A DNA stretch of 64,000 bases from Dactylellina haptotyla (lineage: Eukaryota; Ascomycota; Orbiliomycetes; Orbiliales; Orbiliaceae): positions 620,001 through 684,000 of the forward strand of contig CM062382.1 in assembly GCA_031310005.1 (NCBI GenBank), in the 5' to 3' direction. Below are positions 42,584-56,600 of the stretch, piece by piece (position 1 is the first letter of the stretch; every line of letters begins with the position of its first letter). The translations under genes and the position numbers were made by a program. The notes under the pieces were generated by a model. That model was given only the letters and a program-made list of their open reading frames with translations, searched no databases and was not told the DNA's origin.

Positions 42584-45229
42584 GGTAGCGGGGTTCTGTG
42601 GAATCTTTGGTACTGTGCTACCCGAGACACGAATTGCTCAATGGAGCAGTTTGTGGTGTTTGGACCGCAGGCTGGTCCTTTTCGATATATGTTTTCAAGG
42701 ATATATCGAGACTGAAGTCAAGGGTAGACGTAGTCGAGAAGTTGGAATAACCCAGAATGTGCAGCTTCGATCAACGAAGAGGTATGGATAGAAATATATT
42801 ATTGTTTTGCTACGGTTAGCTATAGGACGGGACCTACCGGCCGGCCACTTTGGCGTTTCGACGTAGACAGATAGGGCAAGCTGTCAGAGTCAGTAGCCCG
42901 TGTCCTCTTTTTTTATTTCTTTAGTTTATTAGGACGATCCGATTTAATATGAAGAGATCCTAATGGGCCGCGGGCTAGGCGGGCATTTTTGAAGTTGACA
43001 TGTTTGCGGGTTGAGGATGGAGACTACCTCATTCGGCGTTGGCATATATGTGGTCTCATGCCCGTATCAATGCGCTTTGCAGGCCTTTGCACTCGGGCCG
43101 GCGGGTGAATTGGACACTGCCCTGGTTTTACGTGAAACGAGCAGAGTGCCGATTTTCATGAGAATATTTAGATCTCCTATCCACCACCCGCTATCGATAA
43201 GAGAGCCTCCTCATGGGTTGGTCTATACTATATATACATACATAGGATGGATTATGAGCGCATGCAACTACGCGTACATACGCAGGTAGGTAGCACAGAT
43301 ACCAATGGCAGATGTGTTGTGTTCCCATTGTAGTTAGTGCGTCGCCGTAAACAGGTCCGTAGATACTTCCGTGAGGACTTATATATTCTATTCGGTATAA
43401 AGTTATACGCTGCATTTTATTTCTAAGCGACGACGGATGCTACCTTCTGGCAGAACTGTTCCCCCCGTCGCCCCGGAGAACCGGCATGCCCATTGCATAT
43501 ATAAATCGTCGAGATGGCAGAGCGAGGTAGCAGCGAGTGAGGCAATCGGGTGGGAATCTTTGCCCGTTTGGAGGGCCCATGTCATTTCCGTGGTAACGGG
43601 GCTGCGCAGGTCCAGTTTGTTTCGCACACCATTCTCCACTAATAATAGCACCACCAGCAACCATTCCACTGCAATTCGATTACTTACGACATCACCGCAA
43701 CGGAGCGAGAGTGCGCACCGTCACATTTAAAATTTGTTATAGCGCTCGCTTTCCTGCTAGCGGGCTTTATTCTTGTTATTACAACGTAGCATCGTTCCCC
43801 TCCTCTCTCGCTCTCTCGTCAGGGACTTCCGCTCTCTAGCTCCGATCTCGAGGACCTCATCTCTCTCTCTCTCTGGCTCGCGCTCTCTCTCCCCGTCTCT
43901 TCCGTCGGTAAACAAAGCAAGGGCCCGCTGGCATTATTCGGAGCCGGTTAGAATCTCTCAACTCCAACCTCTCCGAAAGCAATTAAGCATCACCATGAGA
44001 CATCCGTTCTCTTGACCGCCTTCCCGATTACACTATCCCAAACATCTCAAAGGAAATTCTTTTCCCGCTGTAATATTCTGTTTACTCAAACAAATTCCAA
44101 GAACAGGAAACCAGTGCGCCATTGTTTCGCTTGATGCTTGGTATTCCGTGGAGGCTGAGCCCCAAGAGATCCCACGAGACCCAGAAGGAATAGGGCTGCA
44201 CTGTCACCACACTTTCCTCAGTCTCCGCAATTTTGATCCAAAAGCGAATTATTTCTGGCTTTAATTTCGAAGGGCTGAACTGCACTGAAACTGCTCTGCA
44301 GGTACACTTTTGGGCGAGGTGAGGAGCAAACCGCATACAATTCGGGGGCCTTTCTGTTCTGTCCGTCTGCAGTTACTACGCTGGAATAAGATCATCACCA
44401 TCCCTCGCGCCTTTTATATTATTCCTCTCTCCGTTTTCTCTCTCTCCGCGATCCACTCAGGATTACCTTCTTCTCTCTGATTGTCGACCAGAGTATACAC
44501 GCATATATATACTCTTAAGGAATTATATTAATACCTAATCAGCGCGTATATATTTGCGCCGAAGGAACGCGGGTTAGACCGTTAGTCTGGATTTGCTCTT
44601 GCATTCTGGAAGTGGGCCCGCCATCAAACGCAAGAGTGCCCTGCGACAAGGGGGTTGGAAACCAGAATTCAGGAGATCTGACAGAAAGGAAAGAAGAAGG
44701 CGCCACGAAGGACACAAGAAATAACGAAACTCGGATTCCGATCTCTCCAGAGTGTAACTATCGGATTCTCGACACTTTGTCCTATATGCCAATACCTCCC
44801 CTGAAATCTTGAAATCTGGGATCTCTCGGCATCTCTTCTTTTTTTTCTTCTCCCCGCACTGTTCTTCAACATCCTGTCCAACTGGTGACACAACGAGAAA
44901 AAAGAAGTGGTTGTGTTTGAGGTAAGTCTTTCCAAGTCGCCTTATTCGGTCTTGTTTGTTTCTTGGTGAACCAAACATAGGCATCGTGCATAACTGTCGC
45001 TGACATTGCTCTACCCGCAAATAGAAATAGGAACGAACTAGGGGTATCGTTACTGTCGCTGAAAGCGCAACGACCTCATACCTTCGTTTTTCCTTTTCTT
45101 TCCGACATTCGTTTATTTTTTTATTTAATTTTTTCGAAATTAATATAACGGATACAATACACCTACACGCTCGCTTGGAATCACGGTTGTAGTAGTAGTC
45201 CCGTCACTACTAATCACTATCCTTTCGCG
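42584..45229. other. 2.6-kb divergent upstream region
   Basis: Lies between the PABS gene (minus) and the GH17 gene (plus). Open frames are under 150 codons and lack domains. CT-rich stretches at about 43795-43905 and 44400-44470 suggest transcription starts far upstream of the GH17 ATG, that is, a long leader possibly with an intron (gtaagt at 44921). Confidence 0.5.
43798..43905. repeat. CT-rich simple repeat
   Basis: Pyrimidine tract with an uninterrupted CTCTCTCTCTCTCT run at 43861-43874 and further CTCTCT units. Probably promoter or leader sequence. Confidence 0.7.
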
Positions 45230-47659
45230 ATGTCGGGACCGCACAACCAACCGCTGACGGCTGAGCCGTATACCAATCCCGCATTCGCATCACACACAGG
45301 TATGAATTACAATACACCATCCCAGACGGGCATGCAGTACGACCCACCGTCGCAACATGGCCTCGACTCTTACAACCAAGGGGGCGAATACACAGCACAA
45401 CCAGTCTACGGGCGAACCCCTCTGAGACACAACAACCAAGGCTATGGCCAAACCGGGTATGAGCAACAGTCTCAAAATAGGTCACCGACATCCACTAGGA
45501 CTCCCACAGAAGCGAGCTGGGATGGTGCCAGTCGTCAAGGACTCGGGACGTCACCTACGAGTTCGTATGGTTATAACCGACCTCTCCCTCGGAACGAAAT
45601 ATCCCCTTCGAGACCCAGAGGCATACCGGCGGACGACAACATTTCATATGTGAGCTATGGACACAGCCAGCAGCACCAGCAGCAGAGCAGGGCATTACTG
45701 ACGGAGGAGAGTGGATACGATTACCAGGACCAACAGCACCCACCACAACCTCAAATGCGACAGATCCCCCGCCAATACGCCAGTCAGGATAGTTTACACC
45801 CCAACCGGCCACCGCCAGCATCTTTACACAGCCGACCTCCGTCTACCGTCGGAGATCGACAACACGGAATTGCATCTAATAACAGCAACCGAGCATCGTC
45901 CGTCAACTTGGGAATATACTCTGACGGTCCCTACCAGAGGTATAGCACGCAGTGGAATCCGGAAACATCAGGTCTGTCGAGTGGGAACTTGTCGTTACAA
46001 GACATGAGAAGGAGTAGCCAGGACTCGGAAGACGAAGAAATGACACGAGGCAAGCGTACTGTTCCGTTGACCGCTAGTTTGGGCGGTGTCTTTGGGAAGA
46101 AGGAAGTAGGTTCGACAACGAGCGGATTGGGCGCGGAAAGTGGCCTGCTCACCGGTCCTCAATCGAGAGGCGTCGGTGGTGGCGGCGGCGGCGGCGATTC
46201 GGAATGGCTGCAGTCCCAGAAGAAGGCATCGACGAAGACGAAATGGCTCATCGCAGCCGTGGTTTTGGTAATTCTATTGCTCGCTGCCGGCGGCACCGCT
46301 GCAGGTGTTATCCTGTCGAAAAAGAAAGGTGGCAGCGGCGGCGGAGGAGGCTCCGCGACCAGTTCCGTCGACCCGAAGGAAGATGCACCCGATGCGCCTA
46401 TGGTGAACAGCGGTACCGAGTCTGTCAAGGCTCTGCTTAACAATCCAAACCTCCACAAATCGTTTTACGGAATGGTGAGCAAACCCAACCACCAATATTT
46501 TATATGCAATTTCAATCTAACGTCTTTGCAGGATTATACACCTCTGAATGCCATCTACCCAGAGTGCCTCAAATGGCCAGCTACCCAAAACAATATCACC
46601 AAGGACATTGCTGTCATTAGTCAGATGACTTCGAGACTACGTCTTTACGGTAACGATTGTAATCAAACAGAGATGGTCATCGAAGCCATCAACCTGTTGA
46701 ACGTCGACCTGAAAGTCTGGCTCGGCGTCTATATCGATAACAATGCTACCACAAACACGAGACAGCTGGAACAGATGTACAATATTCTCGACAAGTACGG
46801 ACAAGATCCCTTCCTCGGCGTCGTCCTTGGAAATGAGGCGCTGTTTAGACAGGAAATCACAGAAAGCGCTCTCATCCAGCTTATCGGCGAAGTGAGAACA
46901 AACTTTACGTCATTGGGATACAAAATCAACATCACAACGTCCGATTTGGGTTCCGCATGGACCTATAATCTCGCCCAGGCTGTTGATGTGAGTTCCACTA
47001 CATGGTCGTCCATAGTAAAGGGCCCTTGTGCTAACTAATTGTGCTTTTAGACTCTCATGGCGAACGTTCATCCGTGAGTATACCGAACACGTGTGCCGTA
47101 GATTCCCTATTATCAGTTGTCTCTAACCAAACTTTGTAGATTCTTCGCTGGTGTTACCGTGGATGATGCGCCCGGCTGGACGTGGCAGTTCACCGATAAT
47201 AACGATGCTGCCATCGCGCGCCAGACGACCAGGAACCCGAATGTCATCGTGTCCGAAGTCGGGTGGCCGTCGGGCGGCGGAACATACTTGGGAAGTGTCG
47301 CTGGCATCAGTGAACTGAACCAATTCGTCGAGCAGTATGTTTGTGAGGCGAACAAGAACGGCACGGAGTACTATTGGTAAGTAGGCCACCGTAGTGTTTA
47401 GGCGTATAGTACTATCGAGTATCGCGATGTTAATGAGAATCCGTTCGTGTAGGTTTGTACCTTTCGACGAGCCATGGAAAGAGAAGTTCAACACACCTGG
47501 GAAGGTTAGTACCATCGTCGCAATGCCCCTCTAATTGCCTGTTTACGCGCAACCAGACTAACAAAAAACCAACAGGAATGGGAAACTCGATGGGGTCTCA
47601 TGGACGTGAATAGGAACCTCAAGCCTGGAGTGACTATTCCCGACTGCCCAGCAAGTTGA
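45230..47659 (+). CDS. Membrane-anchored glucan endo-1,3-beta-glucosidase (GH17, BtgC-like)
   Basis: Exons 45230-46474, 46532-46987, 47051-47073 (23 nt), 47140-47376, 47453-47504 and 47576-47659 give 698 residues. About 337 residues of disordered, Gln/Tyr/Ser-rich cytoplasmic sequence precede one transmembrane helix ([20 protein letters not shown], ~340-362) and a Gly/Ser linker. The extracellular GH17 domain follows: [30 protein letters not shown], the acid/base Glu in VVLGNEALF (~515) and the nucleophile Glu in [11 protein letters not shown] (~613). It is a type II membrane protein expected to remodel wall beta-1,3-glucan. The 57-nt intron 46475-46531 is stopless and in frame, so retention would add 19 residues inside the catalytic domain. 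Several NxT/S sites are present in the outer domain. Confidence 0.94.
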
Positions 47660-50600
47660 TGTGTCTTTGTTGTCAAAGCGCTCTTGATCATGAGGTGAGA
47701 AATTAGCCCCTACCCTTTCCCTATCTGACATTACGAACAAGCACCCCTCCCCGAGCACTACCAACAGAAATGAGCACATCAGACTGATACATACCTCAGA
47801 AGATACCTCTTAATTTCGCTTTTCCCTTTCTCCCGTACCGAGAAAAGAAGAAAAGTAACAAAAAACGTTCGCGCACACGCACACACCGTATCATACATTC
47901 TAGGCACCCAATTTTTAAACGCTTTTTGTTTTCTAACGAAAACTTGGAAAAGAGCGGGGGTGCCCTGGCCTTTTTTCGGCCATACCTTACTCTTCCAGAC
48001 GGAATATCCGAATTGGAAGAGCGAAAACGAAAACAATCACGTACATCTCTCCCGAAAACCTTTACATTATCATACACGGCATTTTGAAACTTCTTTCGCA
48101 CGGCGTCTACGGGTAGGAAATAACCTTGATTTTTGATAAGACTTCTTTTTTCTCTCTCTTTATATCTGGAAATTCCTTTTGGGGTTTCCTTTCTGTTGTA
48201 TCAATTTCTGCACTTTGCATGGGTCTTAGCAAAGATCGTAACGAGAACAGCACGCACGTTTTTCTTTCTTGTTTTATTTACTTCATCTCACACATATGTC
48301 CTTGCATCTCTTTCTTTAATCGGCGGGAGCATCATATCACAGGATAGGACGGAACAGGCATATCATACCATATTTCTGATCATCTGCATGGCGGTGAAAA
48401 AATCCAAAACGCTACCTTTTGTTTTTTTCCTCTTTCTTTCCTTTTCATCGCTGCATCCTCATCGATCACTAGTAGCTTTTTTAGGTCCCTTTCCTACCTA
48501 GAAGTGTTCAGACCCGATCTTTGGATGTAGCAGCCTTCATTCCCACACCTTTTCCCGATCTGTTTTGAGCGGCTCATATACTATCTGTCATGTATATAGT
48601 TATGCATATTTAGATACCGTGCTCGGGGGCATACAGATGGTGCGATTACCGCCACTGGCCTTCGTGAGTACTTAGTATAGTTTAGTCCAAAAAAAGTACC
48701 ATTATTGTTTTTCAGCAATAAGATATATACAGAATAAAATTGTATTATGAAATGAAATTTATCTTGCAAGTATGATGGATCAATCCAATGAGTATAATAA
48801 TATTTAAACGGAGATGCGGAGATGTACGTCCCTAGGGCCTTCGAGTTCGGCGCTTGGAATTGCCGTTCGTATGTGCGTACGGACTTTATCTGCATCAGAG
48901 GGCATACGGAACCGGCGATGAATCCTTCGCATCATTGATTATGAATCCTAGATTCATTCGCGTTCGGAGGTCAGGTCTAGAAAAATGTCAACGCGCGCAT
49001 TGTATTGTAGTTTTAAACGTTTATATTTGGTGATTTCCTGGGCTTTGGGCTAGTTTGGAGAGGTTCCTCGGAGATTTGGCGACACGATGCATGATGTTCT
49101 TGTTGATTCGCGAGTTCGGAAGCGATGGAGATATTTCAAAACTATAAGATTTTCTTATGAGCTCCGCTCAATTCGTGAGTTCTTGCCCTGTGTGAGATAT
49201 AATTTTGGAAACATGAAGGGATAATACGGCGGGTGCTAAAGTTAGTATGTTGAAGTTGCAACAGCTTAAGTTTCGTATTGACGATGGAGTAGAGGGTCTC
49301 TGGATCTGTAAGCTAGAACCGTCCGATTGCTTCTAGTTTCTCGGGGATATCACTAAACGATCAGTAGATTCTGGCTTTTAATTGATATTTCTCTTCGGTT
49401 AAACCTTGAAACAAATGATTGTGCGTATTTGAAACGTGAGACGATAGTTTACATGCAATCCTCAAGATATTGTCGATCGATGCCTACACGGAGGAGGCTT
49501 GTCTGTGTACGATATTGGCATGAAGCAGTTGATTGTGGACTCACCGGCCGGTATTCTCGTCCGTTCCAGTATCTGCTGGAGCTTTACGGACTACGTGGCC
49601 ATTCGGTTTCGAGGAGGGAATCTGAACTATATATATTTCCATCATAGAGAGCAGCGATACAGATAAAATACAAGTCACGACACCAGTGTGACTGTTTTCC
49701 AAGGACAGAGACGAAAAGAGAAATTGAGACGATTTGAATTCATCGTGATGAATCTGCACTAGTGATTTCCGGAAGCGTGCGCGAGGAACTATTGCGGAGG
49801 CGACGGTAGACGTGTCCAACGGTAATAATTCTACTCGAAATCCAGTTTATCTTGTCAAAACCGTAGGAAATAGTCTAGCGGGGTTACTGTGGATGCTGTA
49901 GGTTTAATGGTCTCTAGACAAAAATATCAAGTAAGTAAATCTGTTAGGACACTGAAGATGTTGAAGATAGCCTCACAGGACCAGACGGCTCTTACTAGGC
50001 TGGGTGCGTGTCAAGGGCTAAGTATCATATCTGTTGTATTTTTGTTATTGTAATTGACTATTACATGGCTATTTCATAACTTTGACTCGAACTCGTGATA
50101 CTGTTGAGATTTAATGGTAGACCTGGAAGATTTATTTCGATGTTTTCAACTTGTCTATTTCCTACGACCGTTGTTTAGACTCCTTGGCCTGGGATCGATA
50201 CCAACTGGTTACCAATCCAAAAATGAGAGGCGACTCAGTAAGAGTACTGATATATCTCTAACGTGAGTTTTGCGAATGGTCCTTCATCAATTTCTCTTAT
50301 AAAATCATCGAGAATAGTCACCCAGATTCGCGCTATTGCCATTGCTATCACCGCGGCACCGCAAACTGTGAGGTTCAGATGCAGTTGAGAGTGATGAAAA
50401 CTTCGATTCTTCCATCGTGTTCAGGATACACATGGCCTACCGAACCGAACTAGCATTTCTTGAGTCCTCGTTCGAAAGACTACTTCCCAAGTGAAGGTAA
50501 CTGTCGAAAGCGCATGACACCTAGCATCATCTCAATTTTATGAGATGAAGATATTTCATTAGTGCAACCTTTATTCCCAGGATAGGTTGTGTTACAAAAA

Positions 50601-53600
50601 TTTCACGAAGGGTCTGTGAGTGAGACCGTGCAATATCAAAGCTCACAGGATTGTACACCGGGATATGGGAGCTATGTTTTCAATCCTTCAGTTTAGTGGG
50701 CAAGTTATCAAGCTCTTCAAACGATAATTCTCATCGACAAAATGTTATCCCTGTGTGTCTCGGTTCAGTAGAAGAGGTATATCCGTCTAGGTCGCGAGAC
50801 AAGTATCGAGACACAATCAAGCTTTGTCAACATGCTAGCGTATTCGGGAGTAGTGACCTTCGTATATTCAAACAGAACTCATTAATTCTCGTTACAAGCA
50901 AGTTTTAGAGTGCTTGTCTAAATTTAAAAACCTCCTTAGTCTCAATTACAACAGTTTTACAGTCGCAAAAGGCACGGCTTTTCGGGACGGGAACTCTAGA
51001 ATTGATTGACGAGCGGAGGAAGATAGCTCCGGTGGGGAGTGTTGGACAAGTAGCAGTCGTAGCAAATTGGTTAAACTGGGAAACAACAGATCGACAACCG
51101 CAGGCCAGAGAGAAATTCGGACATACGGTATACATGTTTCATTGAAAAAGTCGCAGGCCCAGGGAGAAAATGGCAAAATTCCACGGGTAGTTGATCATTG
51201 TTTAAGCAAACTGTGTCACTATACTGATGAGGTATAATATTTCTCCAGAACATCTATCACGACTTGTGTTTCAAAGTCGTTCGCCGTAATAACAAAAATC
51301 GTATGTGTTCACGTGTGGTGTATTGAAAATCAGACATCAAAAGTCCTATAGTATTGTAACACATATAGGGCGTGCAAAGAAGGCCCAGTTTATTACCAAA
51401 CTAGAACAAAGATGGCAACAGCATCGTCTCCATGCTATATAATCCTATAATACTGCTGCGTACTCTATCGATCTCAGCCCCCTTCCTCTCCACCCCTCGC
51501 GACTCCACCCGTCACTCGTTTCCCCTTGCCCGGCCGATGAGCTAGTTACTGATGTAGGGATGGACTGCAAGTAACAACGACATTTTGGCATAGGAAATTT
51601 CGAAACTGGGCCAGCAGAGCCTGTAATAAACCCTATTCCTGCTAGAGGATCACGGACAACGATTAACCGTTGGAATGGGTGAGCATGGTGGTAAATTTCA
51701 CCAACAATTAGAAATAAATTAAAAGCAATATACTCGGGTCAGTCGCATCCCGGCAGCGACCAGCAATTAGTACCGAAGCCGAGGCTTATTGTGGAGTCAA
51801 TAAAATGAGCGGAGTAAGGAAGAGGAGGAGGCTCTAGGCTGCAAGAAATGGGGTTCTTATTGGGGACCAGTTTCCCGTACTTCGCTCTCGCTCTCGGGGA
51901 GGGGACGAACAGACGTCGCTCATGTCTATATGACTTCTCTTAGGGGTTTTCCTTATTCTTTGGTTATTAATGGGCACCCAAGCTGCAGGGAGAAGTGGTG
52001 CAAGATTGATTGCTCGCTCCCGTTCGTCTCGTCTCGAGATGTATCTGTACGGCTTGTACTCCGGAGGAGAGTGTGGTGGTATTCACTGGGCAGCATCTTT
52101 GTCAATCTGCACCCGTTCCTTTTTTCCCATTAATTTTCTTTATACCGATTACCCGAGCGTATATTTCGTTTCGGAAAACTTGCTCTTTATCGTAGAAATG
52201 TCAGTGCTCTCTCCTTCTCGCCTGTAAATATTCCGCGACAGCTATAATTAACAATAGAAGTGTAACATATCATATCATAGTTGGAACACATTCTAAAGAG
52301 CGCAGCTAAAATTCATGCAGGTTGTGCCTTTTTGCTAATTTACTTCAAACTTGGCTCGTGCGCAGCTTGCTCCCTCTATCTCAACGAGCCCCCAATTCCC
52401 CCGTTTTTTCTTGTTTATATATACGGGTTTTCCCAAGATTTTTGGGGGGCGTATCTGGTTGAATTCTTCCTATTTAGCCCCATCCCCGGTGCATGACAGG
52501 CTATAGCAGACTTATCAAAGTTGGGCCCAACATCTTAGTGGGATGTTTAGATATTGCAATCTTGGGGTTTCACTTTTGAAAAAGAAAAACAAAACACGTA
52601 GTTGTCAGGAATCCGGCAGCGGCGGAGGCGGCGCGGGGTCGAAAAAAAAAAAAAGGGATCCAACCTAGCGATGTAAGAATAAAGAAAAACTTAGTCTAGG
52701 AAGCTGGCAAATGTCAAAATTATGAGGTTTCCTCGAGAATTTCGACCAGAAAAGGGAAACTTAATGTACGGTTGCTGCACTGCAAGTAAAATGGTGGTTG
52801 CAGCCCAGCGTCACACACTAATGCCGAACTAAAAATCCCTACACTAAGCAAGGAGTCTAAACTAATAACATCCTTTCATATGACATATCGGGTGAGGCTT
52901 TTTTGCTAACATAAAAATTTCTTTTCTCTCTGAACCTCTCTTGCCCTTAATATTGCATACGGCATTTCTTTTCTTACATTTTGTTTTCAGATTGCTTTCT
53001 TTTTATGATTATTTATTTAAATTTAGTTTTTAATGACCTCTCCTCGGAGTGGCTAGCTGCTCGGTCTTTCCATTGCTCGAGTAGGAATGTTCGGCCGGGG
53101 CGATCTTATTCTTTAATTCGAACTGTTTCGTACACTCTCCGCCGGGCCCCACTTTTCACTTCGCTTTTTGCGGGTGTGGTGTACGGGCTACCGCCCGTTC
53201 ATGTGAATGGTGGAAAATCAGAAGGGGTACATGTGAACTACTATCTTGTGTAATTTTGCTAAATGTGGTTTTATTTTGTCGACGTAAGTATGATAGCAGA
53301 AGGGGTCTAGCAGGTTTACTAGCCACCATTAAACTTTTCAATAAGCTGAAAAAAAGGCCAAAACGAAGTAGTGTGGGTAATAAGTCTTGCTAGCCCGTGT
53401 ATGCATGGTGTGTGAGCCACTTCTTGAATTTATTATTCTTCTTTATTCCCTTCCTGTCAATGGGTAAAGAAGATGTGGCAAAAAAATACCAAGAAAGTAG
53501 GAGAACATCATTTTCTCCACCACCACTAACGAACTCCGCTGTCGATAGGCTCTTTCGACGTGCAGGATGTTGGTGTGAAGCTCACAGTAAAGGAACCTCT

Positions 53601-56600
53601 CCTTGACGTGGATCTCCACTGCAGGATGCTCGTGCGTCGGGGCAACCAACCAAGTTGGAATAAAAAAAGGCGTACGTGCCGACGACCGGCAGAAGGAATA
53701 AGAAACCTACTTCGGCATGTTGTGGTTGCGCAATCGCGACCCAAGCAGGCCAAAACTAAAAAAATAACTTGGCAGCCATTGGGCCGCCGTGTCGAATGAA
53801 CAGTCTCGAATATGGGGTGTGTGGAGGAAATATGTGCAGCCGTACGGAGTACCTTTGCATGAAAAGACTTGTGCTCTTCGACGAGTAAAGTGCGCAAGAA
53901 TGGTTAAATTTCAGGATGTGTGCTTGCTGCGACGCTTTCGCAGGAACACACGCACCTACACGCACTCAGACTTGCACCACACATCAATTCATCGACGAAA
54001 GATGCTGTCGTTTCTGGCCTGCAGCATTTTTTCCACTCTCTGAGTGCAGAGGCGGCGGTCGAGATGACAGGGGATATCCCTTGAACCTTGTGCAAATAGC
54101 GTTGACCGTTAAACGGCTTCCCGTGACTAGGGTTGCAAGCCATCAACATGTCTGAACAAAGGTGATCATAGGTACCCACAGTTTGACTCCAGGCCCGGAG
54201 GGTGTGTCCCCGGGAGGGCTCGAGGCCCCGAGAGAGCGGTGGTTGTGACTGGTTCGCTTCCTGTGGCTTAAATTTGTTAAGGAACACTTCCAAAGTAAGC
54301 CACAAATGTTAGAGCTTCGAGCCGAAAGGACTCATTTTTGAGAGATTCCCGTAGCCGCGGCTGTTAAAGTTTGTGCAAAGGAGGATGACTTTGCGAAATC
54401 TTGCTCACCCGAAGGTTTTCTAAAAAAGACTCTAAAACGAAAGGGAAAGAACTACTCACCTTTCGAGTTTGATCTCCAATAGATAGCATATTGGCTAAGC
54501 GCATACTGAAGCAGTAACCCCGAGGTTTCCGTGGGGCTTGGACGTCTCGCAACGAGAAAGTCTGATAATTAGGTCTTAACGGAAAAGCACTCACGTAAAT
54601 GGTCGAAAAGTAGCTGCCTAGTTTTCCTCTTCCTTCCCTACCAAAAAGCAAAAAAGACACAAACACGAGCATGGGGTTCTTCTGCAGTTGGACTTGCTGC
54701 CCGTCCGTACATGAGCACGTGCCAGATCAGAATGGAAAACTCGTGGGTCGGTCGCTGGATGGGCGGTTCCTACATTCCTTCCGTACCAAACCTGCAGGAA
54801 ATAACCTCTCGCAAAGAAAATATCCCACCCGTATTTCCTACTGTCGGGTTTATTTTGGTGTTAGGGTTAAAGAGCCGGAATATCTGGCTGGTTCCACTTT
54901 TTTTGTTGTATGACGAAGGAAATCGGTCGCGTTCGACATTATCCTGGGGAGAAGTCGATAGCCCGATAAGAAGTCTCAATGCAATAACACGCCTTATCAG
55001 ATCGGAAAATCCGGCCCGTCAATAATTGTTCATGCTAATGGTCAATTCAATGCTTCATCCTTGCGCCAATTTTCTTAGCAGACGACGAAACATAACTAAA
55101 GAATCGATTATCGGTAGTGGCGATTAATTGTGTGTGGCTTTTGAGACTTTTATTTTAAAGAATTCTAGAAATGTTCAGATTTATTTTCTAAATAGCATGT
55201 GGCTTGCAAGCTGGATGGTTTTGCTGGGGGAGGGCTGTCAGAATTCCGTCGATGTTCCTGAATGTTACAGCATGGATAATCGCTTTAGCTTGTTTTTTTG
55301 GAGTGCGGTGTTCTCGAATCTATCTCGATTTCGAGAAGATCTCATTGACATCCTCATGTCTTTCGGGTAAGGGAAGAAGGGTGAAGCGAGGCAAGATCCT
55401 GCCACTCGGAGTATTTTCTTCCTGACCCTGTTGCAGATGACCTTGTTCACGATACTTGGCTTGATGCTGGTTGTGATCAGACCCGGATAGACAACTCGGG
55501 TCTGTGTCATCCTGGGTCCCCCGGACGCACTAGACACTAACTGGCAGCTCCCCCAAGGACCAAGGCCGATTTGCAAGGACGCCCCCAGCGTTCTCGTTCA
55601 ATCAGAGCGCATAGAACAACAAATTTGTGGAAAGATCGAGTAAAATTTTTGACATCAGCATCACAGGCTTATTTCGCTGTCCACTTTTGCGAAGTAGAAA
55701 TATGTCATGATGTGCGATAAAGATTCTGGACCGAGATGATTACGGCGAGCCAATTAGCTGGGTTTCAGGAGCTCGAGCGATTGCAGAACTTCCCGATCTG
55801 GTAACGTGGTGTTGCAAAATTTTGTGTCCGTTGGTTCTATCGGAGAGTTATGAGTTGCGACCGCAGAGGGGAAAAAAAGAAAGAAAGAAAGAACTACGAT
55901 ATCGGCGGTATCTCACCATCGCGTTCTGATATTAGGATGAGGGGTACATGCTCTGATAACAATGTATGACCGGGCTGAGGGGTGTCTGTAGAAACCTAAA
56001 CTTCAAGCACAAATTGAATGATTGTAAAATTGCGCAAATTTGATATATCCAGACTCTCGGTGCACGTCGTCGACATGGCCGGAGTGCTAAGTGTGTCGAG
56101 TATCACGAAAAGCATCAAATAACCCGCGACCCGTGCCTTGAATCAGTAAGGATCCTTTGCCTAGATGCACCTTCCCTCGTACAAGTGGAACCTTGTAGAA
56201 TTCAAGGATCACGCGGGGAGAGGACCTGAGCAGCGATAAAAAGGAACTTTATGGTGGGATGAGAACATGTGCTCGTTGTAACGTTACCTTGCTCTCATTA
56301 CTTCCTTCTGGATATCCGGGTGAAGGCATAGGGTATACGAAGCTAGCGTCGGCTTATGGCCAGCTCTGCCCTGTTGCCGTCCTGGGGCCTATCAGTTACC
56401 AGCGAGTCTTGAAACCTGGCCTGGCCGATGGTCTTGCTGGGGAGTTTCGCCTCTGGTGATCGTGGCTAGATAGACGGGATTTTCCTGAACAAGGAAGAGG
56501 CGGATCGGCTTTTAGAGCTCAGCTGATGTATCCTGATACTGAGCGGTTAGCATCTATCCGGCGTCGTGTTATCAAACTCGCTGCAGGTGAACTAGTATTC

